A DNA stretch of 64,000 bases. Source: Gammaproteobacteria bacterium. Its GTDB lineage: Bacteria > Pseudomonadota > Gammaproteobacteria > Competibacterales > Competibacteraceae. The first letter of the stretch is position 1. Each line of letters starts with the position of its first letter. Where the stretch lies: assembly GCA_024235095.1 (NCBI GenBank), contig JACKNC010000002.1:62001-126000 (forward strand). Reading direction: 5' to 3'. Positions 25,835 through 35,647 of the stretch are shown here, one piece after another. Made by a program: the position numbers and the translations under genes. The notes below the pieces were generated by a model. That model was not told where the DNA came from and did not search any database. It saw nothing but the letters and a program-made list of their open reading frames with translations.

Positions 25835-27055
25835 TCAGGTCGCTGATTCTTTCAATAACCTGATCTGGGCGGGGAGGGAGATTCGTTGTAAATCATAATG
25901 TTCGACAATGGTCTGTCGGCCTTTCAGGCGCAGTCCTGCATAGGCGTCCGGATCGGCCAGGACCGAGCAGACCGTGTTCGCTAACTCGGAGATATCGAAG
26001 AAATCAACCAGGAGGCCATTCTTCTCATGGATGATCACTTCCTCAACAGGCGGGGTTCGAGAACCTACTACCAACGCCCCGGCGCTCATCGCCTCAAGCA
26101 TCGACCAGGACAGCACAAAAGGGTAGGTCAGGTAGACATGACAGCGAGTAATTTGCAGTAGCCGCAGCAAGACATTGTAAGACACCCGGCCCATGAAAAA
26201 GACCCGAGAGGGGTCGAGCCGCCGGGCGACTTCATCCAGATAGCGTTGCCGGTAGGAGCTGCTTTCGGGTCGCGCGCCATAGCTGACGTCTTCGCCGCCA
26301 ACAATAAATACTTTCGCCCTGGGGCGTCGAGCCAGGATGTCAGGCAGGGCGCGCATAAAGATATGGTAGCCGCGCACCGGCTCCAAGTTACGGGCGATGA
26401 ACGTGAGGACTTCATCACCTGGGCGCGCACAGATGCGCCGGTCTGGTAAGTGAATCTCTGCGGCTGGATCAGGGGCGGCAACGTCAGTATTGATCCCGTC
26501 GTGGATCACACTGAGCTTTTCTCGCACCCATGCCGGGTGTGTGGAAGCTTGCCAGCCGGTTGGCGCTACTCCCCAGTCCATGACGTCAAAGGCTATCGCC
26601 AGGTTGGCGTTCTTGGTGCGTAACCGCGCCCGATCGGCGAAGGTGGGCGCGGGAAATTCCGGATCAAACCCTATATCTTGCCCCGAAGCCCGGTAATAGT
26701 ATTCAGCGAAACAGATCAGTCGCGTATCCGGGAATACGTCTTTCAGGTACAGCGCTTCCCCCCAGCCTGGATGGGCCAGGGTTACGTCCGGGATAAACCC
26801 TGACTCTCGTAATTTCTCAGCCAGCCGCCCACAAGCCTCTCCACGCAGCACCTTGGATTCAAATTCGATGGCGAATGGATGCACATCGGGAGTGTTTCCT
26901 CGTGGCAACCGGTAACCGTGAATGTCAACTCCGGGAACCGCTCGGCTCGGGTTGCCCTGGCATATCGCCATCACCTGGTGGCCCTGATCAACCAGGGCGG
27001 GGGCTAGGTGTTGATATTGACCGGGAAAGTTCTGGTGGACAAACAGAATGTTCAT
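25835..27055 (-). CDS. Glycosyltransferase family 4 (PF12000-type N-terminus)
   Basis: The product has 406 aa from the ATG at 27055; a TTG one codon earlier also fits. The N-terminus MNILFVHQNFPGQYQHLAPA is typical of the Glyco_trans_4_3 domain, and the C-terminal half has FIARNLEPVRGYHIFMRALP, a VFFMGRVSY strand and SWSMLEAMSAGALVVGSRT, the donor-nucleotide site. It is a cytoplasmic retaining glycosyltransferase of unknown specificity. It lies 25 bases downstream of the SapC-family gene, an association that suggests a role in surface-layer or surface-glycan synthesis (inference). Confidence 0.9.
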   Translation of the reverse strand: MNILFVHQNFPGQYQHLAPALVDQGHQVMAICQGNPSRAVPGVDIHGYRLPRGNTPDVHPFAIEFESKVLRGEACGRLAEKLRESGFIPDVTLAHPGWGEALYLKDVFPDTRLICFAEYYYRASGQDIGFDPEFPAPTFADRARLRTKNANLAIAFDVMDWGVAPTGWQASTHPAWVREKLSVIHDGINTDVAAPDPAAEIHLPDRRICARPGDEVLTFIARNLEPVRGYHIFMRALPDILARRPRAKVFIVGGEDVSYGARPESSSYRQRYLDEVARRLDPSRVFFMGRVSYNVLLRLLQITRCHVYLTYPFVLSWSMLEAMSAGALVVGSRTPPVEEVIIHEKNGLLVDFFDISELANTVCSVLADPDAYAGLRLKGRQTIVEHYDLQRISLPAQIRLLKESAT

Positions 27056-27080
27056 CAAGGTAAATAGGGAGGCGCCGTGC

Positions 27081-27884
27081 TCAATCGAATCGCAGGATAC
27101 CGTCTTCCTGCGTGAGTCCGAAGCTGTCGAGATCTCCCAGTGAATTAGCCTGTTGCTGCGCTTGTATTTGCTCGGCCCGTCGTGCTTGCATCTGGCTCAG
27201 GCGCTCCAGAACAGTGAGCTGGTTCATGGATAGCAGTTGCGCGTAGGCCACGGGTAAGGATTGGTGTTGACGCAGTTCGAGAAAGACTTGGTCATCCAGG
27301 GCGTTGAGGGCAACTTCATTGATACGGTAGAGACCTGTCACCGAGAGCATTTGTCCTGCCTGATCCACCTGGAGCGGCCATTGTTCAATGATCCCGACCC
27401 TAGCAAGCGCGTCGACCCCCCGCTGAGTTGCAACCCGGTTGGCCTCGACCTGCGTCAAAAAATTCAATATATCGCGAATGGCGACGCCCGGGTCCCCCTG
27501 GTCGTTGAAAAAACGTTCATCGGCATTGGCGGCGTCAATGATCAGACCGCTGTCTTCATCTACGCACAGCACCGACTGTTCGCTTCCTTGAGGCCGTAAT
27601 ACGCGGAAGGGATAGGTGCGCCAAGCTACGGGAATATAAGGACCGAGCCACTGACCGCTGGCGGATACGAGCAGGTTGCTCCCCGGTTGCAGGGATAGAA
27701 CGCCTACCAGTTGATAATGAGTCTGTTCCTGAATGAAGGCGATTGGCATGCTCGGCAAAACTTTGGGCAGTTCCGCACCCACCAGAGGCACAACCGCCTC
27801 CTTAGCGGTGAAGGTATAGCTAGTATGGCGCTTCCAGCCTTGATGGGCATGACGTTCTCGGCTCAGTGCGGCGAATGCGGGCAT
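27081..27884 (-). CDS. SapC family protein
   Basis: The product has 267 aa. The order HTSYTFTAKEAVVPLVGAEL, PSMPIAFIQEQ, VGVLSLQPGSNLLV, GQWLGPYIPVAWRTYPF, then an LCVDEDSGLI strand is characteristic of SapC (PF07277), a family first named at surface-array protein loci and often next to glycosyltransferases. No signal peptide is seen. The C-terminus is Gln-rich and helical. The biochemical role of the family is not established. It is followed at 25 bases by the GT4 gene, so the two are probably co-transcribed. Confidence 0.88.
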   Translation of the reverse strand: MPAFAALSRERHAHQGWKRHTSYTFTAKEAVVPLVGAELPKVLPSMPIAFIQEQTHYQLVGVLSLQPGSNLLVSASGQWLGPYIPVAWRTYPFRVLRPQGSEQSVLCVDEDSGLIIDAANADERFFNDQGDPGVAIRDILNFLTQVEANRVATQRGVDALARVGIIEQWPLQVDQAGQMLSVTGLYRINEVALNALDDQVFLELRQHQSLPVAYAQLLSMNQLTVLERLSQMQARRAEQIQAQQQANSLGDLDSFGLTQEDGILRFD

Positions 27885-27994
27885 TGAAGTGGCCTTCGAG
27901 GTAGGCAGGGATTATGGAGATTTGAGGCGTCTGAAACAGGTTACTTTCCGCTGAAGCAGGGTGTTCTTTTCTCCATGACGTTGGCTTTCTGACG

Positions 27995-28471
27995 CTAGAG
28001 TTCGATTTTGGCTGGAAAATCGGGGAACAGGACAGACTTTTTCAACAGCCCATGCGGGCCGAAAAAACTGAGATGGCCATCGGCGTTGCACAGCCAAACC
28101 TCCAGCGCGCCTTTTTCGAAATACAACTGCCGTTTGGTCCGCATTTCCTTACCGGTATTAGTGGAAGACAGCACCTCGACACACAGCTCCGGGGCGACCG
28201 AACATTCCACTTCTGGCCAGATGGTCGCGAGTCGTTCCGGGGATGCCCATACGACGTCAGCCACCTTGGTGCCCTTGCGGGTAGCAATCGCGCATTCAAC
28301 AAAGGCTTTGCCCGTCGGTGAGAGGGTGCGCAACTGATAAGCGATTTCCCCTTGATAAATCGAATGATAAACCTTGGTCGGCGCCATGATGATTTTCCCG
28401 GTTTCATCCAGCTCGATCTTGAAGGGCAAATCCTGCAACGCCGGATGTTCACACACTTCCAGCCAGTTCAT
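27995..28471 (-). CDS. Uma2 family endonuclease-like protein
   Basis: The product has 158 aa. It belongs to the PD-(D/E)XK-like Uma2 / DUF820 family: an N-terminal LPFKIELDETGKIIMAPT, the active-site-like VADVVWAS (Asp), APELCVEVLSST (Glu) and KRQLYFEKGALEVWLC. The family is widespread in cyanobacteria and some gammaproteobacteria; restriction or transposon-related roles are proposed but unproven. It is a single gene, 21 bases downstream of gltD on the same strand, with no partner recognised. Confidence 0.88.
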   Translation of the reverse strand: MNWLEVCEHPALQDLPFKIELDETGKIIMAPTKVYHSIYQGEIAYQLRTLSPTGKAFVECAIATRKGTKVADVVWASPERLATIWPEVECSVAPELCVEVLSSTNTGKEMRTKRQLYFEKGALEVWLCNADGHLSFFGPHGLLKKSVLFPDFPAKIEL

Positions 28472-28492
28472 GGTCAGCGTCTCAGTGATGGA

Positions 28493-29935
28493 TTAAACCG
28501 GTAATTCCGAATGGCCCATCAGGAATTCATCGACGGCATGGGCGCATTGTCGGCCTTCACGGATGGCCCAGACCACCAGCGATTGACCGCGCCGCATGTC
28601 GCCGGCGGTGAACACTTTGTTCAACGAGGTCTGATAGTCGCTGGTCCCGGCGCGGACATTGCCGCGCTCGTCCAGGGCGACGCCCAGTTCTTCCAACATG
28701 CCTTGCTGAACCGGGTGAACAAAACCCATCGCCAGCAACACCAGGTCCGCTTTGATCTCGAAGGCGCTGTCGGGCGCTTCCACCATGGTTTGTCGCCCCT
28801 TCACGGTTTGCCATTCCAAGCGGGCGACCCGAATTGCAGTCACATGCCCGTTTTCACCGACAAACGCCTGCGTAGCAACCGCCCAGTCGCGTTCGCAGCC
28901 TTCCTCGTGGGAACTGGAGGTGCGTAGCTTGAGCGGCCAGTTCGGCCAGGTCAGCAATTTGTTCTCCTGCACCGGCGGTTTAGGCATAATTTCTAGTTGG
29001 GTTACTGATTGTGCGCCTTGCCGTACCGAGGTGCCGACGCAATCCGAGCCGGTATCGCCGCCGCCGATCACGATAACCTGTTTGTCCGTGGCGAGAATCT
29101 CCTGTTCGACCGGGAAAGCGTGACCGGCAACCCGGCGATTTTGCTGGGTCAAAAAATCCATGGCGTAATGAATGCCAGTCAGCTCACGACCCGGCACATT
29201 CAGATCTCGTGGTTGTTCAGCCCCACCGGCCAGCACTACGGCATCGAATTCAGCGAGTAATTGCCGGGCGGGAAGATCGTCAGCGCCGACGTGGCAATTG
29301 GGGCGAAATTCCACGCCTTCCGCCTGCATTTGCGCCAGACGCCGGTCGATTTGCGACGTTTCCAGTTTGAAGTCAGGAATACCGTAGCGCAATAGCCCAC
29401 CGATGCGGTCGCTCTTTTCAAACACCACAACCCGGTGACCGGCCCGCGCCAGCTGTTGCGCGCAGGCTAGACCGGCGGGACCAGAACCGACAATTGCGAC
29501 CCATTTTCCGGTGCGATGCGCGGCGATTTGCGGCGTCACCCAACCCTCAGCCCAACCCTTGTCGATAATGGCGCATTCAATATCCTTGATCGTGACCGGA
29601 TTATCGTTGAAATTAAGGGTGCAGGACGCTTCGCATGGCGCGGGGCAGATACGCCCGGTGAATTCGGGAAAGTTGTTGGTGGAATGTAGAACTTCCAGCG
29701 CCTCGCGCCAGTGGCCGCGATACACCAGATCGTTCCAATCAGGAATAATGTTATGCACCGGACAGCCGCGATGGCAGTAGGGAATGCCGCAATCCATGCA
29801 GCGCGCCGCCTGCTCGCGAACGTCCGGCTCTGGTAGGGGAACGATGAAATCGCGGAAGTGTTTAACACGCTCATCAACCGGCGCATAGCCGTGGTCGTGG
29901 CGTGGAATTTCCAGAAAACCGGTAGGCTTACCCAT
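28493..29935 (-). CDS. gltD: Glutamate synthase (NADPH) small subunit
   Basis: The product has 480 aa. It passes electrons from NADPH through FAD to the large subunit for conversion of glutamine and 2-oxoglutarate to two glutamates. The N-terminus has two Cys clusters for [4Fe-4S] centres (CMDCGIPYCHRGCP and CPAPCEASC). The FAD-binding GSGPAGLACAQQLARAG and the NADPH-binding VIGGGDTGSDC sites follow. Length is standard. It lies 35 bases after gltB on the same strand and is co-transcribed with it. Confidence 0.97.
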   Translation of the reverse strand: MGKPTGFLEIPRHDHGYAPVDERVKHFRDFIVPLPEPDVREQAARCMDCGIPYCHRGCPVHNIIPDWNDLVYRGHWREALEVLHSTNNFPEFTGRICPAPCEASCTLNFNDNPVTIKDIECAIIDKGWAEGWVTPQIAAHRTGKWVAIVGSGPAGLACAQQLARAGHRVVVFEKSDRIGGLLRYGIPDFKLETSQIDRRLAQMQAEGVEFRPNCHVGADDLPARQLLAEFDAVVLAGGAEQPRDLNVPGRELTGIHYAMDFLTQQNRRVAGHAFPVEQEILATDKQVIVIGGGDTGSDCVGTSVRQGAQSVTQLEIMPKPPVQENKLLTWPNWPLKLRTSSSHEEGCERDWAVATQAFVGENGHVTAIRVARLEWQTVKGRQTMVEAPDSAFEIKADLVLLAMGFVHPVQQGMLEELGVALDERGNVRAGTSDYQTSLNKVFTAGDMRRGQSLVVWAIREGRQCAHAVDEFLMGHSELPV

Positions 29936-29970
29936 AAGTTTTTAACCTTAAAACTTAAAACTTAAAAATT

Positions 29971-32900
29971 TCACGCCGCCACGCTGGCGTCTTCGTCTTC
30001 GTCCTGCTGAACGGCGCGCGCCGCCTGGGCCTGTAAATCCTGCAAGGCGCGCCGGTAGTCGAGCGGCATGACTTTGACGAATTTCGGCAACAGTTCGCGC
30101 CAATGCTCCAGCACCCGGTGCGCAGGTTCGCTGCCGGTGTACAGGAAGTGGCGAGCAATCAGCGTTTGCAAGCGCCGGGCATCGTGGCGCAACCGGTCTT
30201 CCGGTAATTCCGCGTCGGCCAAGGCGCGCCAGTCATCCCGCAAAACGCGGACCTTGAGGGTTTCCTCTACATCGTTCAGCGGTTCCAGCACCACCATGGC
30301 CGGATTGGCGCGGCGAGCGAAATCGCCCGCTTCGTCGAGGACGTAGGCAATGCCGCCGCTCATGCCGGCGGCGAAGTTGCGTCCAGTCGGTCCCAGTACG
30401 ACCACGATGCCGCCGGTCATGTACTCACAGCCGTGATCGCCGGTTCCTTCGATGACGGCTAAAGCGCCAGAATTGCGCACGGCGAAACGCTCGCCAGCGA
30501 CGCCCCGGAAGTAGCATTCGCCGGCAATGGCACCGTAGAGGACGGTATTGCCGACGATGATGTTATCCTGCGGGCGCAACCGGCTGATTGCGGGCGGGTA
30601 GATGATCAGCCGTCCCCCGGAAAGTCCTTTGCCGACATAATCGTTGGCTTCGCCAGCCAGTTCCAGCGTGACGCCCTTGGCGACGAATGCGCCGAAGCTT
30701 TGTCCGGCAGTGCCGTGCAGGTGGATGTGAATCGTATCGTCCGGGAGACCGGCATGACCGTAGCGCCGAGCGATCTGCCCGGAGAGCATAGCGCCGGTCG
30801 TGCGGTCGGTGTTGCGGATCGGGGTTTCGATGCGCACCGGTTGACCGGATTCCAGGGCGGGTTGCGCCTGGGCGATCAGCCGATGGTCCAGGATGTGCTC
30901 CAGACCGTGGTTCTGCGTTTCGCAATGATAGGTCGCGACACCGGGGGGCGCCGGGGGGACGGCCAGTAATCGGCTGAAGTCCAGTCCGCGCGCTTTCCAG
31001 TGATGGATCGCCCGGCGCATGTCGAGCCGGTCGCTGCGGCCAATCATCTCGTCGAAGGTGCGGAAGCCGAGTTGCGCCATCAGTTCGCGCACTTCTTCCA
31101 CCAGGAAGGTGAAGAAGTTGATAACGTGAGCCGGTTGACCAGGGAAACGCTTGCGCAGCGCTTCATCCTGAGTGGCGACGCCGACCGGGCAGGTGTTCAG
31201 ATGGCATTTGCGCATCATGACGCAGCCAGCGGCAATCAGGGCGATGGTGCCAAAACCGAATTCATCGGCCCCGAGCAGCGCGCCCACAACCACATCGCGC
31301 CCGGTGCGCATGCCGCCATCGGCTTGCACCGCGATACGTCCGCGCAGGTGATTACGCACCAGGGTTTGATGGGTTTCGGCCAAGCCAATTTCCCAGGGCG
31401 AACCGGCGTGTTGAATAGAGGTCAGGGGACTGGCGCCGGTGCCGCCGTCTTCGCCGGAAATGGTGACGTGGTCGGCGTGAGCTTTGGCAACGCCGGCGGC
31501 AACCGTACCAACGCCGATTTCCGAGACTAGCTTGACGCTGATGTCTGCCTGCGGATTGGCGTTTTTCAGATCGAAAATCAGCTGCGCCAGATCTTCGATG
31601 GAATAGATATCGTGGTGCGGGGGCGGAGAGATCAGGCCGACGCCGGGGGTGGAAAAACGGACCCGGGCAATCCAGTCGTTGACCTTGTGGCCGGGCAACT
31701 GGCCGCCTTCGCCGGGTTTGGCTCCTTGCGCCATCTTGATTTGAATAGCGTCGGCGTTGACCAGATATTCCGTGGTGACGCCGAAGCGGCCAGAAGCAAC
31801 CTGTTTGATCGCTGAACGGGCCAGGTCACCATTTTCCAGGGGGACATAGCGCTTGGCGTCTTCCCCGCCCTCGCCGGTGTTGGACTTTGCGCCGAGCCGG
31901 TTCATAGCGATCGCCAGCGTGGTGTGCGCTTCCCAGGAAATGGAGCCAAAGGACATGGCGCCGGTGGAGAAGCGTTTGACAATGGAACTGGCAGGCTCCA
32001 CCTGGTCCAGGGGCAACGGTTGATTGGCGAAGCGGAACTCGAACAGGCCGCGCAGGTTGCGCAAGCGATCCTGCTGGTCGTTCATCATCTGGCTGTAGGC
32101 TTTGAATTGCGCGTAGTCACCGGAACGCACCGCGTGCTGGAACAGGGCGATGGTTTCCGGCGTCCAGGCGTGATCCTCACCGCGGATGCGGTAGGCAAGC
32201 TCCCCACCAACATCCAGGGCTTCGCGATAAAGCGGTGCGTCGCCATAGGCTTGACGGTGACGTTGCGCTGCTTCCCGGGCAACTTCGGTGAGTCCGACAC
32301 CTTCAATAACACCCTGGGTGCCAGTGAAGTAGCGGTCGACGAAGTCGTTGGCCAGACCGACAGCCTCAAAGATTTGCGCGCCGCAGTAGGACTGGTAGGT
32401 GGAAATGCCCATCTTGGACATGACCTTGAGGATGCCCTTGGAAACGGCTTTCGTGTAGTGTTCATGCGCTTCGCTCTCGCTCATCTTCTGCGGGCCGCGC
32501 GCCAGCGTGGCGGACAGCGTGTCGAGCGCCAGGTAGGGGTTAATCGCTTCCGCGCCGTAGCCGGCCAGCAAGCAGAAGTCGTGAACCTTCTTAGCTTCGC
32601 CGGTTTCTACCACCAGACCGACCTCGGTGCGCAGACCGTCGCGGATCAGGTGATGATGCACGGCGGCAGTGGCGAGCAGGGCGGGGATAGCGATGTGGTC
32701 GGCGTCGATCTCGCGGTCAGAGAGGATCAGGATGTTGTAGCCCCGGCGCACCACGTCGGCGGCTTCTCGGCAGAGATTCTCCAGGGCGCGGGCCATGCCG
32801 CCAGCGCCGCGTTCGACCGGGTAGCAGATGCTGAGCGTTTCGGTGCGAAAGGCGCGGTCAACGTGGTATTCGATGCGGCGAATGCGCTCCAGGTCGATGT

Positions 32901-34626
32901 TGCCAAGAATAGGCCGTTTGACTTCCAGGCGCTTGTGGGTTCCGCCGCTTTCCAGGTCGAGCAGATTGGGGCGGGGACCGACCAAGGACACCAGCGACAT
33001 GACCAGTTCTTCGCGGATCGGATCGATAGGTGGGTTGGTCACCTGGGCAAATTTTTGCTTGAAGTAGTCATAGAGCAGCTTGGCGCGACTGGACAGCACA
33101 GCGGGCGGGATGTCGCGGCCCATCGAGCCAATCGGGTCTTCGCTGTTGACCGCCATCGGCGTGAGGAAGGCGCGGATGTCTTCCTGGGTGTAGCCAAAGG
33201 CTTGTTGGCGACGCAGCAGGGTCTGCGGATCGGGGGGCATCGAACCGATTTCGGTCGGCAGGTCCTTCAGGCGGATTTGCGTGGCGTCCAGCCAGGTCTG
33301 GTAGGGATGCTTCGACGCCAGTTGTTCCTTGATTTCGTCGTCGTCGATGATGCGGCCCTGTTCCAGGTCAATCAGCAGCATCTTGCCAGGTTGCAGCCGC
33401 CATTTCTTGACAATCTTTTCTTCGGGCACGGACAGCACGCCCATTTCCGAGGCCATGATCACTTGATCGTCGTCGGTGACCAAGTAACGTGCGGGGCGCA
33501 GGCCGTTGCGGTCCAGGGTCGCGCCGATCTGGCGGCCATTGGTGAAGGCGATCGCGGCTGGACCATCCCAGGGTTCCATCAGAGCGGCGTGGTATTCGTA
33601 GAAAGCGCGCCGATGGGGGTCCATCAGCGGGTTATCCGACCAGGCTTCCGGGACCATCAGCATCATGGCGTGGGGGAGGGAGTAGCCGCCCGCTATCAAC
33701 AGCTCCAGGGCGTTGTCGAAAGTAGCGGAGTCGGACGCGCCGTCGCCGATCAGCGGCCAGAGCTTGTCCAAATCAGCGCCGAGCACTTTGGACGTCATGC
33801 CGTGGCGGCGAGCCATCATCCAGTTGATATTGCCGCGCAGGGTGTTGATTTCGCCGTTATGGCAGAGATAGCGGAACGGTTGCGCCAGCGCCCAGGAAGG
33901 AAAGGTGTTGGTAGAAAAACGCTGGTGAACCAGGGCCAGCGCCGATTCCAGGCGCGGATCGCGCAGTTCCGGGAAATAAATGCCAATATTCCGGGCCAGA
34001 ATCATGCCCTTATAAACGATAGTCCGGGCTGATAATGAAGAGACATAAAACTGTTGATCGTCGCCGAAGGCGTTGCCGCGCCAAATGGAGCGGTGCGCCT
34101 GCTTGCGGATGATGAACAGTTTGCGCTCGAAGGCGTCACTATCAGGGCAATTCGCTTCGCGTTTAACGAAAATTTGCCGAACCACCGGTTCAGAGGAACG
34201 CACACTGTCACCCAAGCAGCTATTGTCGGTGGGTACATCGCGCCAGCCCAGCAGGGTTTGTCCTTCGGCAGTAATGCTGCGTTGCAGAGCAGCTTCGCTC
34301 TGAGCGCGGTCCTGGTTATCACGAGGCAGAAAGACCATGCCAGCCCCGTAGTCGCCAGGGGCGGGCAGGTCGATGCCCAGATCGGCGCACTCGGCGCGCA
34401 GGAAGGCGTCGGGAATTTGCAACAGGATGCCTGCGCCGTCGCCCGCCAGAGGGTCAGCGCCGACTGCGCCGCGATGGCTGAGATTGGCAAGGATTTCCAG
34501 ACCCTGGGAGATGGGTTGGTGGCTCTTGCGGTTTTTGATATCGACGACGAAGCCGATGCCGCAGGAGTCGTGTTCATTGCGTGGGTCGTAGAGACCCGCA
34601 GCGGGTGGCAGGTGGGTGACGCTCAT
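29971..34626 (-). CDS. gltB: Glutamate synthase (NADPH) large subunit
   Basis: The product has 1551 aa. It contains the class II glutamine amidotransferase domain with the nucleophile Cys22 (HDSCGIGFV), exposed after removal of a short propeptide. The central and FMN-binding synthase domains follow, with the [3Fe-4S] Cys motif in CVMMRKCHLNTCPVG and the C-terminal GXGXG beta-helix (GGRLIIYPP, AGGMSGGIAYVLDE-like strands). It makes glutamate from glutamine and 2-oxoglutarate in ammonia assimilation. It is the first gene of gltBD. The 190 bases upstream, shared with the end of the next gene, show no obvious operator. Confidence 0.97.
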   Translation of the reverse strand: MSVTHLPPAAGLYDPRNEHDSCGIGFVVDIKNRKSHQPISQGLEILANLSHRGAVGADPLAGDGAGILLQIPDAFLRAECADLGIDLPAPGDYGAGMVFLPRDNQDRAQSEAALQRSITAEGQTLLGWRDVPTDNSCLGDSVRSSEPVVRQIFVKREANCPDSDAFERKLFIIRKQAHRSIWRGNAFGDDQQFYVSSLSARTIVYKGMILARNIGIYFPELRDPRLESALALVHQRFSTNTFPSWALAQPFRYLCHNGEINTLRGNINWMMARRHGMTSKVLGADLDKLWPLIGDGASDSATFDNALELLIAGGYSLPHAMMLMVPEAWSDNPLMDPHRRAFYEYHAALMEPWDGPAAIAFTNGRQIGATLDRNGLRPARYLVTDDDQVIMASEMGVLSVPEEKIVKKWRLQPGKMLLIDLEQGRIIDDDEIKEQLASKHPYQTWLDATQIRLKDLPTEIGSMPPDPQTLLRRQQAFGYTQEDIRAFLTPMAVNSEDPIGSMGRDIPPAVLSSRAKLLYDYFKQKFAQVTNPPIDPIREELVMSLVSLVGPRPNLLDLESGGTHKRLEVKRPILGNIDLERIRRIEYHVDRAFRTETLSICYPVERGAGGMARALENLCREAADVVRRGYNILILSDREIDADHIAIPALLATAAVHHHLIRDGLRTEVGLVVETGEAKKVHDFCLLAGYGAEAINPYLALDTLSATLARGPQKMSESEAHEHYTKAVSKGILKVMSKMGISTYQSYCGAQIFEAVGLANDFVDRYFTGTQGVIEGVGLTEVAREAAQRHRQAYGDAPLYREALDVGGELAYRIRGEDHAWTPETIALFQHAVRSGDYAQFKAYSQMMNDQQDRLRNLRGLFEFRFANQPLPLDQVEPASSIVKRFSTGAMSFGSISWEAHTTLAIAMNRLGAKSNTGEGGEDAKRYVPLENGDLARSAIKQVASGRFGVTTEYLVNADAIQIKMAQGAKPGEGGQLPGHKVNDWIARVRFSTPGVGLISPPPHHDIYSIEDLAQLIFDLKNANPQADISVKLVSEIGVGTVAAGVAKAHADHVTISGEDGGTGASPLTSIQHAGSPWEIGLAETHQTLVRNHLRGRIAVQADGGMRTGRDVVVGALLGADEFGFGTIALIAAGCVMMRKCHLNTCPVGVATQDEALRKRFPGQPAHVINFFTFLVEEVRELMAQLGFRTFDEMIGRSDRLDMRRAIHHWKARGLDFSRLLAVPPAPPGVATYHCETQNHGLEHILDHRLIAQAQPALESGQPVRIETPIRNTDRTTGAMLSGQIARRYGHAGLPDDTIHIHLHGTAGQSFGAFVAKGVTLELAGEANDYVGKGLSGGRLIIYPPAISRLRPQDNIIVGNTVLYGAIAGECYFRGVAGERFAVRNSGALAVIEGTGDHGCEYMTGGIVVVLGPTGRNFAAGMSGGIAYVLDEAGDFARRANPAMVVLEPLNDVEETLKVRVLRDDWRALADAELPEDRLRHDARRLQTLIARHFLYTGSEPAHRVLEHWRELLPKFVKVMPLDYRRALQDLQAQAARAVQQDEDEDASVAA

Positions 34627-34818
34627 GCAAATTCCCCAGCGATTGAGGGTTATAAAGAGTTTGGAGAATAAATTACTTGCATACTACCGATCTGAGCGCC
34701 GTTCTTGCAACCGGCGAGATGAATAAACCCGGCGTTCGCGCCTGTCAGAGCGCGCTGAATATAGCCGCCGCTGACCGCAAGACCCCTGATAGTCAAATAC
34801 AGCGGCGACAGGATGTGG

Positions 34819-35559
34819 CTATTTGAGATTTGCCTCAAGAAATCGGTTGAACAGTGCCCAGGATTTCTGATCAGCGTCTTCCCGGTAACGCTCTTCGCCA
34901 AAGACGGTGAAGGCGTGGGGCGCGCCGCTGTAGACGGCGATTTCGTAAGGAACGTTTGCGGCTTCCAGTTCTTTGGCGAGGGTGGCTACGTCATCTATGG
35001 TAACAGCGGTATCCGCGCCGCCATGCATGATCAGAACAGGGGCGCGTGTTTTAGCGTAGTCCTGACCTTCTGGGGTTTGCAGACCGCCGTGAAAGGTGGC
35101 GAAGCCTTTGAGATTTGCGCCGGAACGGGCCAACTCCAGCACCGCCGCGCCGCCGAAGCAGTAGCCCATAGCAATGGCGTTGTCGATGTTAGCGCCGTTG
35201 GCCTTGGCGGTCTCCAGGGCACCCATCATCAAAGCGCGCATTTTTTCGCGGTCCTTGTACAGTTCACCGGTATGTTGGCGTTTATCAACGTCTTTCGTCG
35301 GACGCACGCCCTTGCCGAACAAATCCGCTGCGAACACAGCGTAGCCTTTCTCAGCGAGCATGTTGGCGCGTTTGACTTCGTAATCGGTCAGGCCATCCCA
35401 GTCGTGGATCATCAGGATGAACGGGGCGTCCTTGCCGGGGTTGATAAAGTAGCCTTCATAAGGTTGGCCGTTGACTTCATAAGTGATAACTTTGCCGGTT
35501 GCGCCCAGCGCCAGGAAGGGTGTCAGGCTCAGTATCATCGCAGCAATCCAGTTTCGCAT
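34819..35559 (-). CDS. Exported dienelactone hydrolase family protein
   Basis: The product has 246 aa. The first 19 residues (MRNWIAAMILSLTPFLALG) are a signal peptide, so the enzyme acts in the periplasm. The alpha/beta-hydrolase fold carries the family triad: Cys in MGYCFGGAA, Asp in HGGADTAV and His in SGAPHAFTV. Dienelactone hydrolases of this exported type are common outside aromatic pathways, and the true substrate is unknown. It is transcribed alone towards gltB. The integrase gene ends 88 bases upstream of its start. Confidence 0.92.
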   Translation of the reverse strand: MRNWIAAMILSLTPFLALGATGKVITYEVNGQPYEGYFINPGKDAPFILMIHDWDGLTDYEVKRANMLAEKGYAVFAADLFGKGVRPTKDVDKRQHTGELYKDREKMRALMMGALETAKANGANIDNAIAMGYCFGGAAVLELARSGANLKGFATFHGGLQTPEGQDYAKTRAPVLIMHGGADTAVTIDDVATLAKELEAANVPYEIAVYSGAPHAFTVFGEERYREDADQKSWALFNRFLEANLK

Positions 35560-35647
35560 GGCTTGATCTCTATGGGTAGGGACTTTCCGGCGGATTGCCG
35601 GCTTTCGTTCAAGACCGTTCCTGATTCAATGAGGTTCCGCTATTCCA

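Noticed and set aside
31924..34032. 702-codon open frame on the plus strand
   Set aside because: It is antisense to gltB, which has all catalytic and Fe-S motifs; the frame is open only because of GC-rich codon bias.
34650..34901. Minus-strand short frame between gltB and the dienelactone hydrolase
   Set aside because: It overlaps the hydrolase gene, has no ribosome-binding site and resembles no family I know.
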